This document shows positions 47,739-56,979 of a stretch of DNA of 64,000 bases, in pieces. Source of the DNA: CAVVIH01 sp963748295 (GTDB lineage: Bacteria > Acidobacteriota > Vicinamibacteria > Vicinamibacterales > 2-12-FULL-66-21); contig CAVVIH010000006.1 in assembly GCA_963748295.1 (NCBI GenBank), forward strand, positions 1,116,001 to 1,180,000. Reading direction: 5' to 3'. The position numbers were made by a program, and so were the translations under genes. How positions within the stretch are numbered: the first letter of the stretch is position 1; each line of letters starts with the position of its first letter. The notes under the pieces were generated by a model. That model did no database searches. It had not been told where the DNA came from and saw only the letters and a program-made list of their open reading frames with translations.

Positions 47739-49973
47739 CTATTGTACGCCGGCCGGGCGGCGGAAGTTGCGCTCGAGCGCGGTATTCCACAGCGACTCGA
47801 GCTCTTCAGCGGCACCGTCGATGGCCAGCTCTCCGGCGACCGCCATGCGAATCCGGCTGCCGCCGGTCTTGCCGATGGCCAGCGCGGGAACACCTGATTC
47901 GGTCGCCATCTCCATCAACGCCTGCCGATTCTCCGGACGTACGGTGACCACCGCGCGCGATGCCGATTCGCCGAACAGCGTCGCCGCCGCCGTGCGCGCC
48001 GCGGGCAAGTCGACCTCGAGCCCGATGCCGCCGCTGTCGAAGGAACTCTCGCACAGCGTGATCGCGATGCCGCCATCGGAACAATCGTGCGCCGACTGCA
48101 GCATGCCTTCCGCCGCGGCGCGCGTCAGCAGCCGGATCAGCGCCCGCTCGCGGTCCAGATCGAGCCTCGGCGGCTCGCCCTGCACCTTGCCGAGGACGAC
48201 CTTCAGATACTCGCTGCCACCGAGCTCCCCGAAACCCTCGCCGAACAGGACGATGTCGTCGCCGGCGTGCTTGAATGTGCGGGAGAGGACGCGGTCGGCG
48301 TTCTCGATGAGCCCGACGACGCCGATGACTGGCGTCGGATAAATCGCGCGGCCGTCGGTTTCGTTGTACAGACTGACGTTGCCGCCGGTGATCGGAATGT
48401 CCAGCGCCTTGCAGGCGTCGGCGAGACCTTCGACGGCCTCGACGAACTGCCACATGATCTCCGGCCGCTCAGGATTGCCGAAATTCAGGCAGTTGGTCGC
48501 GCCGATCGGCACGCCGCCGGCGCAGGCGACGTTGCGCGCGGCCTCGGCCAGCGCGAGCATCGCGCCGCGTCGCGGGTCGAGGTAGCCATACCGTCCGTTC
48601 CCGTCGGTCGACAGCGCCAGCGCACGCGAGGTGCCCTTGACGCGGACGACACCCGCACCCATGCCGGCGAGCACGAGCGTGTTCGTGCGAACCATGTGGT
48701 CGTACTGCCGGTACACCCATCGCTTGCTGGCGATGGTCGGGGACGCGAGCAGCATTCGCAGGGCGTCCGCATCCAGCGGCGCCGACGCGAAGATGCTCTG
48801 GTCCAGGCGGCGCACCGCGTCGAGGTATGCGGGCCTCGACGTCGGTCGATCGTACACAGGCGCCTGATCGACGAGCGCGGTGTTGGGAATCTCCGCCACC
48901 GTCTTGCCGTGATCCTTGACCCGGAGCACGCCGTCCGGCGTGACCTCGCCAATATGCGCGGCGTGGAGATCCCATTTCTCGAAGATCTCCTCGACTTCCG
49001 CCTCGCGGCCTTTCTTGACCACCAGCAGCATGCGCTCCTGCGATTCGGACAGCATGATCTCATAGGGCGTCATGCCCGACTCGCGCTGCGGCACGTGACG
49101 CACGTCGATCTCGATGCCGCTGCCGCCGCGCGCGCCCATCTCGCTGGTGGAACAGGTGAGGCCCGCCGCGCCCATGTCCTGGACGCCGACGAGCGCGTCC
49201 GTTTTCATCAGCTCCAGGCACGCCTCGAGCAGCAGCTTTTCCATGAACGGATCGCCAACCTGCACGGCGGGCCGCTTCTCCGCTGACTTCTCGTCGAACT
49301 CCGCCGACGCCATCGTCGCGCCGTGGATGCCGTCGCGCCCGGTTTTCGCGCCGACGTAGTAGACCGGGTTGCCGATGCCGGCCGCCGTCCCCTTGACGAG
49401 CGCATCCGCCCTGCTGATCCCCAGGCAGAACACGTTGACGAGCGGATTGCCGGCGTAGCTGTCCTCGAAGGCGATTTCGCCGCCGACCGTCGGGATGCCG
49501 ATGCTGTTGCCGTATCCCGCGATGCCGGCGACGACCCCTTCGACGATTCTGCGGGTACGCGCGCCGTCGCCGCCGTCCAGCGGTCCGAAGCGCAGCGAGT
49601 TCATCAGCGCGATCGGCCGCGCCCCCATGGTGAAGATGTCGCGGATGATCCCGCCGACGCCGGTCGCCGCGCCCTGATAGGGCTCGATGAACGAGGGATG
49701 GTTGTGCGACTCGATCTTGAAGACCGCCGCCAGGCCGTCGCCGATGTCCACGGCGCCGGCATTCTCGCCCGGACCCTGGAGCACGCGCGGGCCGTGGGTC
49801 GGCAGTTTCCGCAGATGGATGCGCGAGCTCTTGTAGCTGCAGTGCTCCGACCACATCACCGAGAAGATGCCCAGCTCCGTCTCGGAGGGCTCGCGGCCGA
49901 GCGCACGCACGATGCGATCGTATTCGTCGGGTTTGAGGCCGTGGCGTTCGAGGACGGCGGAAGCGACAGGCAT
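47739..49973 (-). CDS. purL: phosphoribosylformylglycinamidine synthase, large subunit (small-type PurL)
   Basis: A 744-residue ATP-dependent subunit that lacks the N-terminal and glutaminase regions of the long enzyme and needs PurQ and PurS, both encoded upstream. Motifs include WSEHCSYKSS, SHNHPSFIEPYQGAATGVGG and KIESHNHPS. The start is the ATG at 49973, six bases after the purQ stop; the earlier frame is shadow. Confidence 0.95.
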   Translation of the reverse strand: MPVASAVLERHGLKPDEYDRIVRALGREPSETELGIFSVMWSEHCSYKSSRIHLRKLPTHGPRVLQGPGENAGAVDIGDGLAAVFKIESHNHPSFIEPYQGAATGVGGIIRDIFTMGARPIALMNSLRFGPLDGGDGARTRRIVEGVVAGIAGYGNSIGIPTVGGEIAFEDSYAGNPLVNVFCLGISRADALVKGTAAGIGNPVYYVGAKTGRDGIHGATMASAEFDEKSAEKRPAVQVGDPFMEKLLLEACLELMKTDALVGVQDMGAAGLTCSTSEMGARGGSGIEIDVRHVPQRESGMTPYEIMLSESQERMLLVVKKGREAEVEEIFEKWDLHAAHIGEVTPDGVLRVKDHGKTVAEIPNTALVDQAPVYDRPTSRPAYLDAVRRLDQSIFASAPLDADALRMLLASPTIASKRWVYRQYDHMVRTNTLVLAGMGAGVVRVKGTSRALALSTDGNGRYGYLDPRRGAMLALAEAARNVACAGGVPIGATNCLNFGNPERPEIMWQFVEAVEGLADACKALDIPITGGNVSLYNETDGRAIYPTPVIGVVGLIENADRVLSRTFKHAGDDIVLFGEGFGELGGSEYLKVVLGKVQGEPPRLDLDRERALIRLLTRAAAEGMLQSAHDCSDGGIAITLCESSFDSGGIGLEVDLPAARTAAATLFGESASRAVVTVRPENRQALMEMATESGVPALAIGKTGGSRIRMAVAGELAIDGAAEELESLWNTALERNFRRPAGVQ

Positions 49974-49978
49974 AGACG

Positions 49979-50692
49979 TCAGGGAGTCTGCAGGGCGCCC
50001 TGTTCGGCCAGCGACGCCACGACTGATTCGAACATGACCAGGCCGTCGGCGCTGCCGAGCACCGTCTCGCAGGCCCGCTCCGGATGCGGCATCAGCCCGA
50101 CGACGTTGCGAGCCTCGTTGCAGATGCCGGCGATGTCGTTGAGCGAGCCGTTCGGGTTGGCCTCGGGGGTGCGTTCGCCCGCTTCGTTGCAATAGCGGAA
50201 CACGACGCGGCCGGTGGTTTCGAGCAGGTGGACCGTTTCGGGGTCCGCGTAATAGTTGCCCTCGCCGTGCGCGATCGGCAGCCGAAGCACCTGGCCGCGC
50301 TCGGCGCGCAGCGTGAACGGCGTGTTGGTCTGCTCGACCCGCACGCGCACGTGCTCGCAGTGAAACTTCAGGTCGCGGTTCCTGAGCATCGCGCCCGGGA
50401 GCAGTCCGCTCTCGAGCAGGACCTGGAAGCCATTGCAGATGCCGAGGACGGGACCGCCACGCCGCGCGAACTCGGACACCGCGCTCATCACCGGTGAAAA
50501 GCGCGCGATCGCGCCGGTGCGGAGATAGTCCCCGTGCGAGAAGCCGCCGGGCAGGATCACCACGTCGGCGCCCTTCAGGCTGGTTTCCTTGTGCCAGATG
50601 AATTCGGCGTCATGCCGCAGTACGTGCTTCGCGGCGTGATAGGCGTCGTGGTCGCAGTTCGATCCGGGAAAGACGATGACGGCGAATTTCAT
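49979..50692 (-). CDS. purQ: phosphoribosylformylglycinamidine synthase, glutaminase subunit
   Basis: A 237-residue class I glutamine amidotransferase that feeds ammonia to PurL. The catalytic triad is seen in GICNGFQ (Cys) and MPHPE (His, Glu). Full length. It sits after a 122-base gap from purS that holds a strong hairpin. Confidence 0.95.
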   Translation of the reverse strand: MKFAVIVFPGSNCDHDAYHAAKHVLRHDAEFIWHKETSLKGADVVILPGGFSHGDYLRTGAIARFSPVMSAVSEFARRGGPVLGICNGFQVLLESGLLPGAMLRNRDLKFHCEHVRVRVEQTNTPFTLRAERGQVLRLPIAHGEGNYYADPETVHLLETTGRVVFRYCNEAGERTPEANPNGSLNDIAGICNEARNVVGLMPHPERACETVLGSADGLVMFESVVASLAEQGALQTP

Positions 50693-50702
50693 TTTTTCCT
50701 CT

Positions 50703-50727
50703 GCGATGGGGCCCCACCCCCATCGCC
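50703..50727 (-). promoter_or_regulatory. intercistronic hairpin before purQ
   Basis: The dyad GCGATGGGG/CCCCATCGC (9 bp) lies just upstream of the purQ ribosome site in the only long gap of the operon (122 bases). It might stabilise or attenuate the downstream mRNA. No T-run is present. Confidence 0.45.
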
Positions 50728-50814
50728 TGCCAGCGCTCGCTATGCTCGCGCCGCTGGTTCGGACGACTGTCTGCTTTCAGAATCGAGCACCCGGCGCCGA
50801 ACGCCCAGCGCCGT

Positions 50815-51054
50815 CTAATCCACTTCTATCCGATAGCTCTCAATCACCGGGTTGGCGAGCAGCTTGTCGGCGACTTCGGCGGCCAGCGCGCGGGCCTGGT
50901 CGGGCGATTTCGACTGCACTTCGAGCTCGAAGAACTTCCCCTGCCGCACGTCGCCGATGCCGGAGTAGCCCATCGAGTGGAGCGCCTCGGCGATGGTCTG
51001 GCCCTGGGGGTCGAACACCGATGGCTTCAGGGTGACGAAGACTCGTGCTTTCAT
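50815..51054 (-). CDS. purS: phosphoribosylformylglycinamidine synthase, PurS subunit
   Basis: A 79-residue small subunit that bridges PurL and PurQ. The pattern KARVFVTLKPSVFDPQGQTIAEAL and GYSGIGDVRQGKFFEL matches the family. It starts 10 bases after purB. Confidence 0.93.
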   Translation of the reverse strand: MKARVFVTLKPSVFDPQGQTIAEALHSMGYSGIGDVRQGKFFELEVQSKSPDQARALAAEVADKLLANPVIESYRIEVD

Positions 51055-51064
51055 CTCTTTTTTT

Positions 51065-52375
51065 CTAAACAGTGACCGGCATTGACTTGAACACGCGCCC
51101 GAAAATCTGATCCACGTTGCGCAGCTGGTGATCGAGGTCGAACGCGCGCTCGATGTCCTCGGGGGACAGGACCCGGGTGACGTCGGAATCGGCCAGCAAC
51201 AATGCCTTGAACGGCTTCTGCTCGTGGAAGGAGCGCATGGCGTTGCGCTGGACCCACTCGTAGGCCTGTTCGCGCGAGATGCCGCGCTGGGCCAGCTCGA
51301 GCAGCACGGTGCCGGAAAACACCACGCCGCGCGATCGCTCCAGGTTTTCCTTCATCCGTTCCGGGTAGACGACCATCCCCTTCACGATCTTGGTGAACCG
51401 CCGGAGCATGTGATCGAGGGCGATGAAGCTGTCGGGCAGGATGACGCGCTCGACCGACGAGTGCGAGATGTCGCGCTCGTGCCAGAGGGCGACGTTTTCG
51501 ATCGCCGCCAGGGCGTTGCCGCGAAGCAGGCGCGCCAGCCCGGTGACCTGTTCCGATCCGATCGGGTTGCGCTTGTGCGGCATCGCCGACGAGCCCTTCT
51601 GGCCTTTGCCGAACGGCTCCTCGACCTCGCCGATCTCGGTTTTCTGCAGACCGCGGATCTCGACCGCGAACTTCTCGAGCGAGGCGCCGGTGATGGCGAG
51701 CGCGGCGAGCAGCTCGGCGTGGCGATCGCGCTGGATGACCTGGGACGAGACCTGGGCCGGCTGCAAGCCGAGACGCTCGCAGACGCGCGCCTCGATCGCC
51801 GGATCGAGATGCGCGAACATGCCGACCGCGCCCGAGAGCTTGCCGACCGAAACGATGTCGCGCGCGCGCAGCACGCGATCGAGGTTTCGCTGCAGTTCCG
51901 CGTACCAGAGGGCGAGCTTGACTCCGAATGTCATCGGCTCGGCGTGCACGCCATGGGTCCGGCCGATCATGGCCGTGCGCCGGTGTTCCTCCGCGCGCTG
52001 CCGCACCGCCTCCATCAGCGTGGCGATGCCTTTGACGATCAGATCGCAGGCCTGGCCCATCTGGATCGCCTGCGCGGTGTCCAGTACATCAGAAGACGTC
52101 AGCCCGAAGTGCAGCCAACGCGCCGATGGACCGGCCTTCTCGGCGACCGCCGTCGTGAACGCGATCACGTCGTGCTGCGTGACCTGCTCGATCTCCTCGA
52201 TGCGGTTGATGTCGAAGGCGGCGCGGCTGCGCAGTTCGCGCGCGGCCTCGGCCGGGATAATCCCCGCGTCCGCCATCGCGTCGGCGGCCGCCAGTTCGAC
52301 CTCGAGCCACGTCTCGTAGCGCCGCTGGTCGCTCCAGATCGCCCCCATCTCGGGGCTGGTGTAGCGCTTGATCAT
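51065..52375 (-). CDS. purB: adenylosuccinate lyase
   Basis: A 436-residue enzyme acting at two steps (SAICAR to AICAR, adenylosuccinate to AMP). The superfamily signature KGSSAMPHKRNP is clear, with TRTHGV-like GRTHGVHAEP and HFGLTSSDV. The start is the ATG at 52375 (MIKRYTSPEMG); the upstream frame has a repeat-rich leader and is rejected. First gene of the pur operon proper. Confidence 0.95.
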   Translation of the reverse strand: MIKRYTSPEMGAIWSDQRRYETWLEVELAAADAMADAGIIPAEAARELRSRAAFDINRIEEIEQVTQHDVIAFTTAVAEKAGPSARWLHFGLTSSDVLDTAQAIQMGQACDLIVKGIATLMEAVRQRAEEHRRTAMIGRTHGVHAEPMTFGVKLALWYAELQRNLDRVLRARDIVSVGKLSGAVGMFAHLDPAIEARVCERLGLQPAQVSSQVIQRDRHAELLAALAITGASLEKFAVEIRGLQKTEIGEVEEPFGKGQKGSSAMPHKRNPIGSEQVTGLARLLRGNALAAIENVALWHERDISHSSVERVILPDSFIALDHMLRRFTKIVKGMVVYPERMKENLERSRGVVFSGTVLLELAQRGISREQAYEWVQRNAMRSFHEQKPFKALLLADSDVTRVLSPEDIERAFDLDHQLRNVDQIFGRVFKSMPVTV

Positions 52376-52667
52376 CGGCCGAATCCTGCAGTGATGGAGG
52401 TGATGGAGCTCGCGGTGCTTGAGGAGAGGAGTTGATCGGAGGGCACGGAAAAAATCCAACACGGAGGCACGGAGGCACGGAGGACGCGCGGAGGGTGCGC
52501 TTCAACCCGCGTGACGCGCAGGCCTGTGGTGCCGCGCCTTGCGCGGCACGGACAGGCCAAGCCGTGCGAATTTAAGTGGTTCTGGGATCGACTCCGTGAC
52601 TCCGTGTCTCCGTGTTGAAAAACCTCCGTATGCTCCGTCACCTTCTCCCCTCTAACTCCGTGAACTC
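52376..52667. other. intergenic region with CGGAG microrepeats
   Basis: A 292-base gap between the M16 peptidase and purB. It contains three tandem CACGGAGG units at ~52460-52490, and the inverted form (ACTCCGTG...TCTCCGTGTTG) at ~52590-52617, plus a GC dyad CCGCGC/GCGCGG. It probably holds the promoter of the pur operon, but no clear -35/-10 is recognised. Confidence 0.55.
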
Positions 52668-53923
52668 TCATCCGAGGTTCAGCCTCTCGCTGCTCAGATC
52701 CGGCGTCAACGGTCCCAGCACGGTTGCCGCGAGCGAGCCGTTTGCGAAGAGCTCCGACGCGACGCGCTGCACGTCGGCGACGGTGACCCGCTGCACGCCG
52801 GCCAGCGTTTCGTCGAGACCGAAGTGACGATCGAAGTAGATCTCCTGCCGCGCCAGGTGCGACATGCGGCTGGCGGTGTTCTCCAGGCTCAGCATGAGGC
52901 TGCCCTTCAGGTGGTCCTTGGCACGCGTCAGCTCCGCAACGGGCATCAGGTCGCGCTTCATCACGCGCAGCTCTTCGACGCACAGGTCGATCACTTCCTC
53001 GACGGCTTCCGCGGCGCAGCCGGCGTAAATCGTGATGTTCCCCGCATCCCGATACGCGCTCAGCCCGCTGAACACCGAATACGCCAGGCCACGCTTCTCG
53101 CGCACGTTCTGGAACAGCCGCGAGCTCATCGACCCGCCGAGAATCGTATTGAGGATGTAGCTGACGTACCGATCGTCGTGGCGCTGCGGAAAGCTGTCGG
53201 TCCCCATGCAGACGTGGCTCTGCTCGAGGTCCTTGGTGCGCGTGATGACCTGGGGCACGACCTTCGGCGGCTGTTCCTTGAGCGACGCGCCGCTCGCGGG
53301 CAGGTCCGCGAACGCACGAACTACCAGATCGCGGACCGCGGCGTGCTCGAGATTGCCGGCCGCCGACACGATCATGTTCTGCGCAACGTAGGCTTCGCGG
53401 AAGTACGCCCGCAGCGATCCTTCGGTGAACGATTCGACCGTTTCCTTCGATCCGAGAATCGGCCGCCCGAGCGCGTGGCCCTCCCAGAAATGCTGCGTGA
53501 ACAGCTCGTGGACCAGATCGTCCGGCGTATCCTCGACCATCTTGATCTCTTCGAGGATGACCTTCTTCTCGCGCTCGATTTCCTCGGGGACGAACGCCGG
53601 ACGCATCACGATGTCCGACAGCAGATCGACCGCCAGCGGGACGTGCTCGTCCAGCACCTTGATGTAGTAGCTGGCGTATCCTTCGCGGTGAACGCATCCA
53701 GCTGTCCGCCGATCGAGTCGATCGCCTGCGCGATGTCCTCGGCCGAGCGTGTCGCCGTGCCTTTGAACAGCATGTGCTCGACGAAGTGCGCGATGCCGCT
53801 GCGCTCGTCGCTCTCATGCCTCGATCCGCGGGTGAGCCACACCCCTATCGTCACCGACCGGACCTGCGGCATCCGCTCGGTGATGAGACGGAGACCGCTA
53901 TCCAGAACTTCGCGAACAACCAT
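52668..53923 (-). pseudogene. M16 (pitrilysin-family) zinc peptidase, single-base frameshift
   Basis: Two adjacent frames together make one ~418-residue M16 peptidase. The N-terminal part (53923 to ~53680) has the inverted zinc motif HFVEH followed by MLFKGTATRSAEDIA and GGQLDAFTAK. The C-terminal frame (53657 to 52668) starts LDEHVPLAVDLLSDIV and contains the expected downstream Glu region (EIEREKKVILEEI) and the rest of the fold. The expected join is FTAKEYASYYIKVLDEH; the sequence reads GATAC where a GAATAC-like codon pair is needed, i.e. one base is missing near 53680-53690. All else is intact, so this may be a recent mutation, a recoding site or a sequence error. Confidence 0.85.
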
Positions 53924-54080
53924 GCGTGTGATGTGAGAACTGCCTCACCCGCGCGCCGGACCGCCGCGGCCGCGCAAGTGCTTGCAACAGAGGGAGTTAA
54001 CTGAGCTGTCCGAAAGCTCGATCATATCACGGCGGCGCGCCGGCCGACAAGGCTCCTCGCCGTGTAAAGGCCATATTACA

Positions 54081-55211
54081 ATGGTAGGTCTCCCTGCGCG
54101 GGACCGCGCCATGTTCATCGACACCCGAATCGACGTTACCGACGCCGACATGGCGGAACTCGAGGAGCTGCTCGCGGCTCACGGGGCGCAGCGCTTCCAC
54201 GCCCGCCAGCTCTACCAGTGGGTGCATCGCCGAGGCATTACCGATTTCGAGTTGATGACCGACCTCGGGCGCGACCTCCGGTCACGGCTGAGCGAAGTCT
54301 TCCAGATTTCAACCCCGTCGGTCGCCCGCCGGGAGCGCTCGTCCGACGGCACCACGAAGTTCCTGCTCGAGCTGGCCGATGGCAAGCTGATCGAAGCGGT
54401 CTACATCCCCGACACACCGTCGAACACGTTCTGCCTGTCGACCCAGGTCGGCTGCGCGATGAAATGCGCCTTCTGCCTCACCGGCAAAATGGGCATCGTC
54501 CGCAACCTGACCGCCGGCGAAATCGTCGGTCAGGTGCGCGTGCTCGCGCGCGAGCTGGACATGCTCGACAAGCGCTTCAACATCGTCCTGATGGGCATGG
54601 GCGAGCCGCTCCACAACTACGACGCGACGATGAAGGCGCTGCGGATGCTCGCCGACGAGCACGGGCTGGCCGTATCGCCGCGGCGCGTAACGCTGTCGAC
54701 GGTCGGCGTGCTGCCCGCGCTCGAGCGGCTCGCGACCGAGCCGTTGATGCCGAACCTCGCGATCTCGCTCCACTCGACCACCGAGGATCAGCGCGACATG
54801 CTCGTGCCGATCAATCGGAAGTACGGGTTGAAGGAGCTGCTCGACGCGTGCCGGCGGTTCCCGCTGAAGCGGCGCAACCGGATCACGTTCGAGTATGTGA
54901 TGCTCGCGGGAGTGAACGACACGCCGGAAGACGCCCGGCGGCTGGTGAAACTGCTGAACGGGATCAAGGCCAAGGTGAACCTGCTGCCGCTGAACGAGGC
55001 GGCGGGGATCCCGTTCGAACGCCCGTCGGACGAACGCGTGAACCGCTTCGCGCAGATCCTTGCCGACCATTACCTGACGGTCTCGGTGCGCAAGTCACGG
55101 GGCCGCGACATCCGCGCCGCGTGCGGTCAGCTGATTACCGAATCATCGCGCGTTCAAGCACCCGGTCAGCGGCTCGCCATGATGATGGGCGAGTCGTTCG
55201 CACGGAGCTGA
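54081..55211 (+). CDS. rlmN: dual-specificity 23S rRNA/tRNA methyltransferase RlmN
   Basis: A 376-residue radical-SAM enzyme that makes 2-methyladenosine in 23S rRNA and some tRNAs. The Fe-S motif CAMKCAFC and GEPLHNYD, SLHSTTEDQR, and the C-terminal Cys region (RAACGQL) are present. The ATG at 54081 is preceded by AAAGG; a second ATG at 54111 is possible. Its last 46 bases overlap the convergent mtaB. Confidence 0.94.
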   Translation: MVGLPARDRAMFIDTRIDVTDADMAELEELLAAHGAQRFHARQLYQWVHRRGITDFELMTDLGRDLRSRLSEVFQISTPSVARRERSSDGTTKFLLELADGKLIEAVYIPDTPSNTFCLSTQVGCAMKCAFCLTGKMGIVRNLTAGEIVGQVRVLARELDMLDKRFNIVLMGMGEPLHNYDATMKALRMLADEHGLAVSPRRVTLSTVGVLPALERLATEPLMPNLAISLHSTTEDQRDMLVPINRKYGLKELLDACRRFPLKRRNRITFEYVMLAGVNDTPEDARRLVKLLNGIKAKVNLLPLNEAAGIPFERPSDERVNRFAQILADHYLTVSVRKSRGRDIRAACGQLITESSRVQAPGQRLAMMMGESFARS

Positions 55212-56473
55212 GGCGCCACGACCGTCCCGGACGCCTCGTCGTCAACCCGCACCCGCACGCGAACGTTCCGCGGTAATCCCGGCTCGATCTGTAATTTCAG
55301 GAAGTTATCCGTCACCACGACGCTGCCGTCGTCCAGCGTCAACGCCGGACGGACGCTGCCGACCTGTGATGCGCGGAAGCGGCGCGACAGCCCGGCGCCG
55401 ATGGCGCGCAAACCTGCGGCGCGATCGCGGACGATCGGCCCCTCGACTTTCTCCGCCATCCTCGATGCGACGGTTCCCGGCCGGTCGGAATACGGAAACA
55501 CGTGCAGGTGCGACAGCCCCGATTCGGGCAGGTAGCGCAGATTCGCCTCGACGTCCTGGTCGCGCTCGCCGGGGAAACCGGCAATGAGATCGGTCCCGAT
55601 GGACGCGTGCGGCAGGCGCGCGAGGATTCGCGCGATCAACCTGCGATAGTCGTCGAGCGTGTACGGACGGCACATCGCGTCGAGCATTCGCTCACTGGCG
55701 TGCTGAAGCGGCAGATGGAAGTGCGGCGCGAACCGTCCGCCGCTCGCGGCGACGAGATCGACGATCGCGCCGGTGCAATCCATCGGCTCCAGTGAGCTGA
55801 TCCTGAAGGAGACGTCTCCGCGAACTGCGTCCAGCGCCTCGAGAAGATCGAACAGCGACGCGCGTTCGGCGAGATCGCGCCCGTACGACCCGAGGTGCAC
55901 GCCGGTGATTGCGATCTCCTTGAAACCGGCGCCGGCGACGCGCTCGACTTCGCTGACTACCTCCGCAATCGGCAGGCTGCGGCCCGCGCCCCTGGTAGTT
56001 GGAATGATGCAGTAGCTGCAGCGCTCCTCGCAGCCGGTCTGCACCCGCAGCGTGAACGCCGTTCGTCCGGCGACGCCCGGCTCGATCGGCGCGCCGCAGC
56101 CGCCATCGCCATCGCCGAACCTGTCCGCGGTGGTCAGTCCGAACAGCTCGCCGACAGTCGAAGCGAGTCGATCCTTGTCCTCGTTGCGGACGACGCGAAG
56201 CACACCGGGCAGCGCGCCGATCTCGTCAGGGCGCCGCGTCGCATAACAGCCGGTGACGACGATGCGCGCGGCGGGATTGTCGCGGGCGATGCGGCGAATC
56301 GTCTGGCGCGCACCCTGGTCCGCGGTTGCCGTGACCGAGCACGTGTTGACGACCACCACGTCCGCTTCGTGCGCCGGGGCTTCGGTCGCGCCGCGCGCGC
56401 GCAGGTCCGCTTCCAGGTGCAGCGAATCGGCCTGGTTCACGCGGCAGCCGAAGGTGACGATCGTGTACTTCAC
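55166..56473 (-). CDS. mtaB: tRNA threonylcarbamoyladenosine methylthiotransferase
   Basis: A 435-residue radical-SAM methylthiotransferase acting on t6A37 in tRNA. The N-terminal cluster cysteines are in FGCRVNQAD, NTCSVT and VTGCYA, the radical-SAM set in CEERCSYC, and a TRAM-like tail ends the protein. The start is GTG at 56473 overlapping the purE stop (GTGA). It is the last gene of purD-purE-mtaB; the longer frame covers purE and is shadow. Confidence 0.9.
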   Translation of the reverse strand: MKYTIVTFGCRVNQADSLHLEADLRARGATEAPAHEADVVVVNTCSVTATADQGARQTIRRIARDNPAARIVVTGCYATRRPDEIGALPGVLRVVRNEDKDRLASTVGELFGLTTADRFGDGDGGCGAPIEPGVAGRTAFTLRVQTGCEERCSYCIIPTTRGAGRSLPIAEVVSEVERVAGAGFKEIAITGVHLGSYGRDLAERASLFDLLEALDAVRGDVSFRISSLEPMDCTGAIVDLVAASGGRFAPHFHLPLQHASERMLDAMCRPYTLDDYRRLIARILARLPHASIGTDLIAGFPGERDQDVEANLRYLPESGLSHLHVFPYSDRPGTVASRMAEKVEGPIVRDRAAGLRAIGAGLSRRFRASQVGSVRPALTLDDGSVVVTDNFLKLQIEPGLPRNVRVRVRVDDEASGTVVAPQLRANDSPIIMASR

Positions 56474-56979
56474 TCGATCTGCGCTTGAGCCGTCCGCAGT
56501 TTTTCGGCCGCCTGCTCGACCTTGTCGGCGAGCTTCTTCTTGTAGCTCTCGAGCGCCTTGGCGATGACCGGATCGGCGATCCCCAGGATTTGTGCCGCGA
56601 GGACGCCGGCGTTCGTCGCGCCCGGCTTGCCGATCGACACCGTGGCCACGGGGACCCCCGGCGGCATCTGCACCGTCGACAGCAGCGCGTCGAGGCCCTT
56701 GAGCGCCGACGAGTCCACCGGCACGCCGATGACCGGCAGCGTCGTGTGCGCGGCGACGACGCCGCCGAGATGCGCGGCGGCGCCGGCGCCGACGATGAAC
56801 ACCTTGACGCCGCGGCCGGGCGCTTCGCGCACCAGGCGCATGACGCGCTCGGGCGAGCGGTGCGCCGAGGCGACGGTCATCTCGGAGGCAATGCCGAGAT
56901 CCCGCAGCACGTCGACCGCGCCCTGCATCACCGGCGCATCGGAATCCGAACCCATCAGAATCAGGACTGAAACGTTCAT
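56470..56979 (-). CDS. purE: N5-carboxyaminoimidazole ribonucleotide mutase
   Basis: A 169-residue enzyme that rearranges N5-CAIR to CAIR. The GSDSD phosphate site and SAHRSPERV catalytic His are clear. ATGA overlap with purD and GTGA overlap with mtaB. purK, which normally works just before it, is not in this window. Confidence 0.95.
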   Translation of the reverse strand: MNVSVLILMGSDSDAPVMQGAVDVLRDLGIASEMTVASAHRSPERVMRLVREAPGRGVKVFIVGAGAAAHLGGVVAAHTTLPVIGVPVDSSALKGLDALLSTVQMPPGVPVATVSIGKPGATNAGVLAAQILGIADPVIAKALESYKKKLADKVEQAAEKLRTAQAQIE

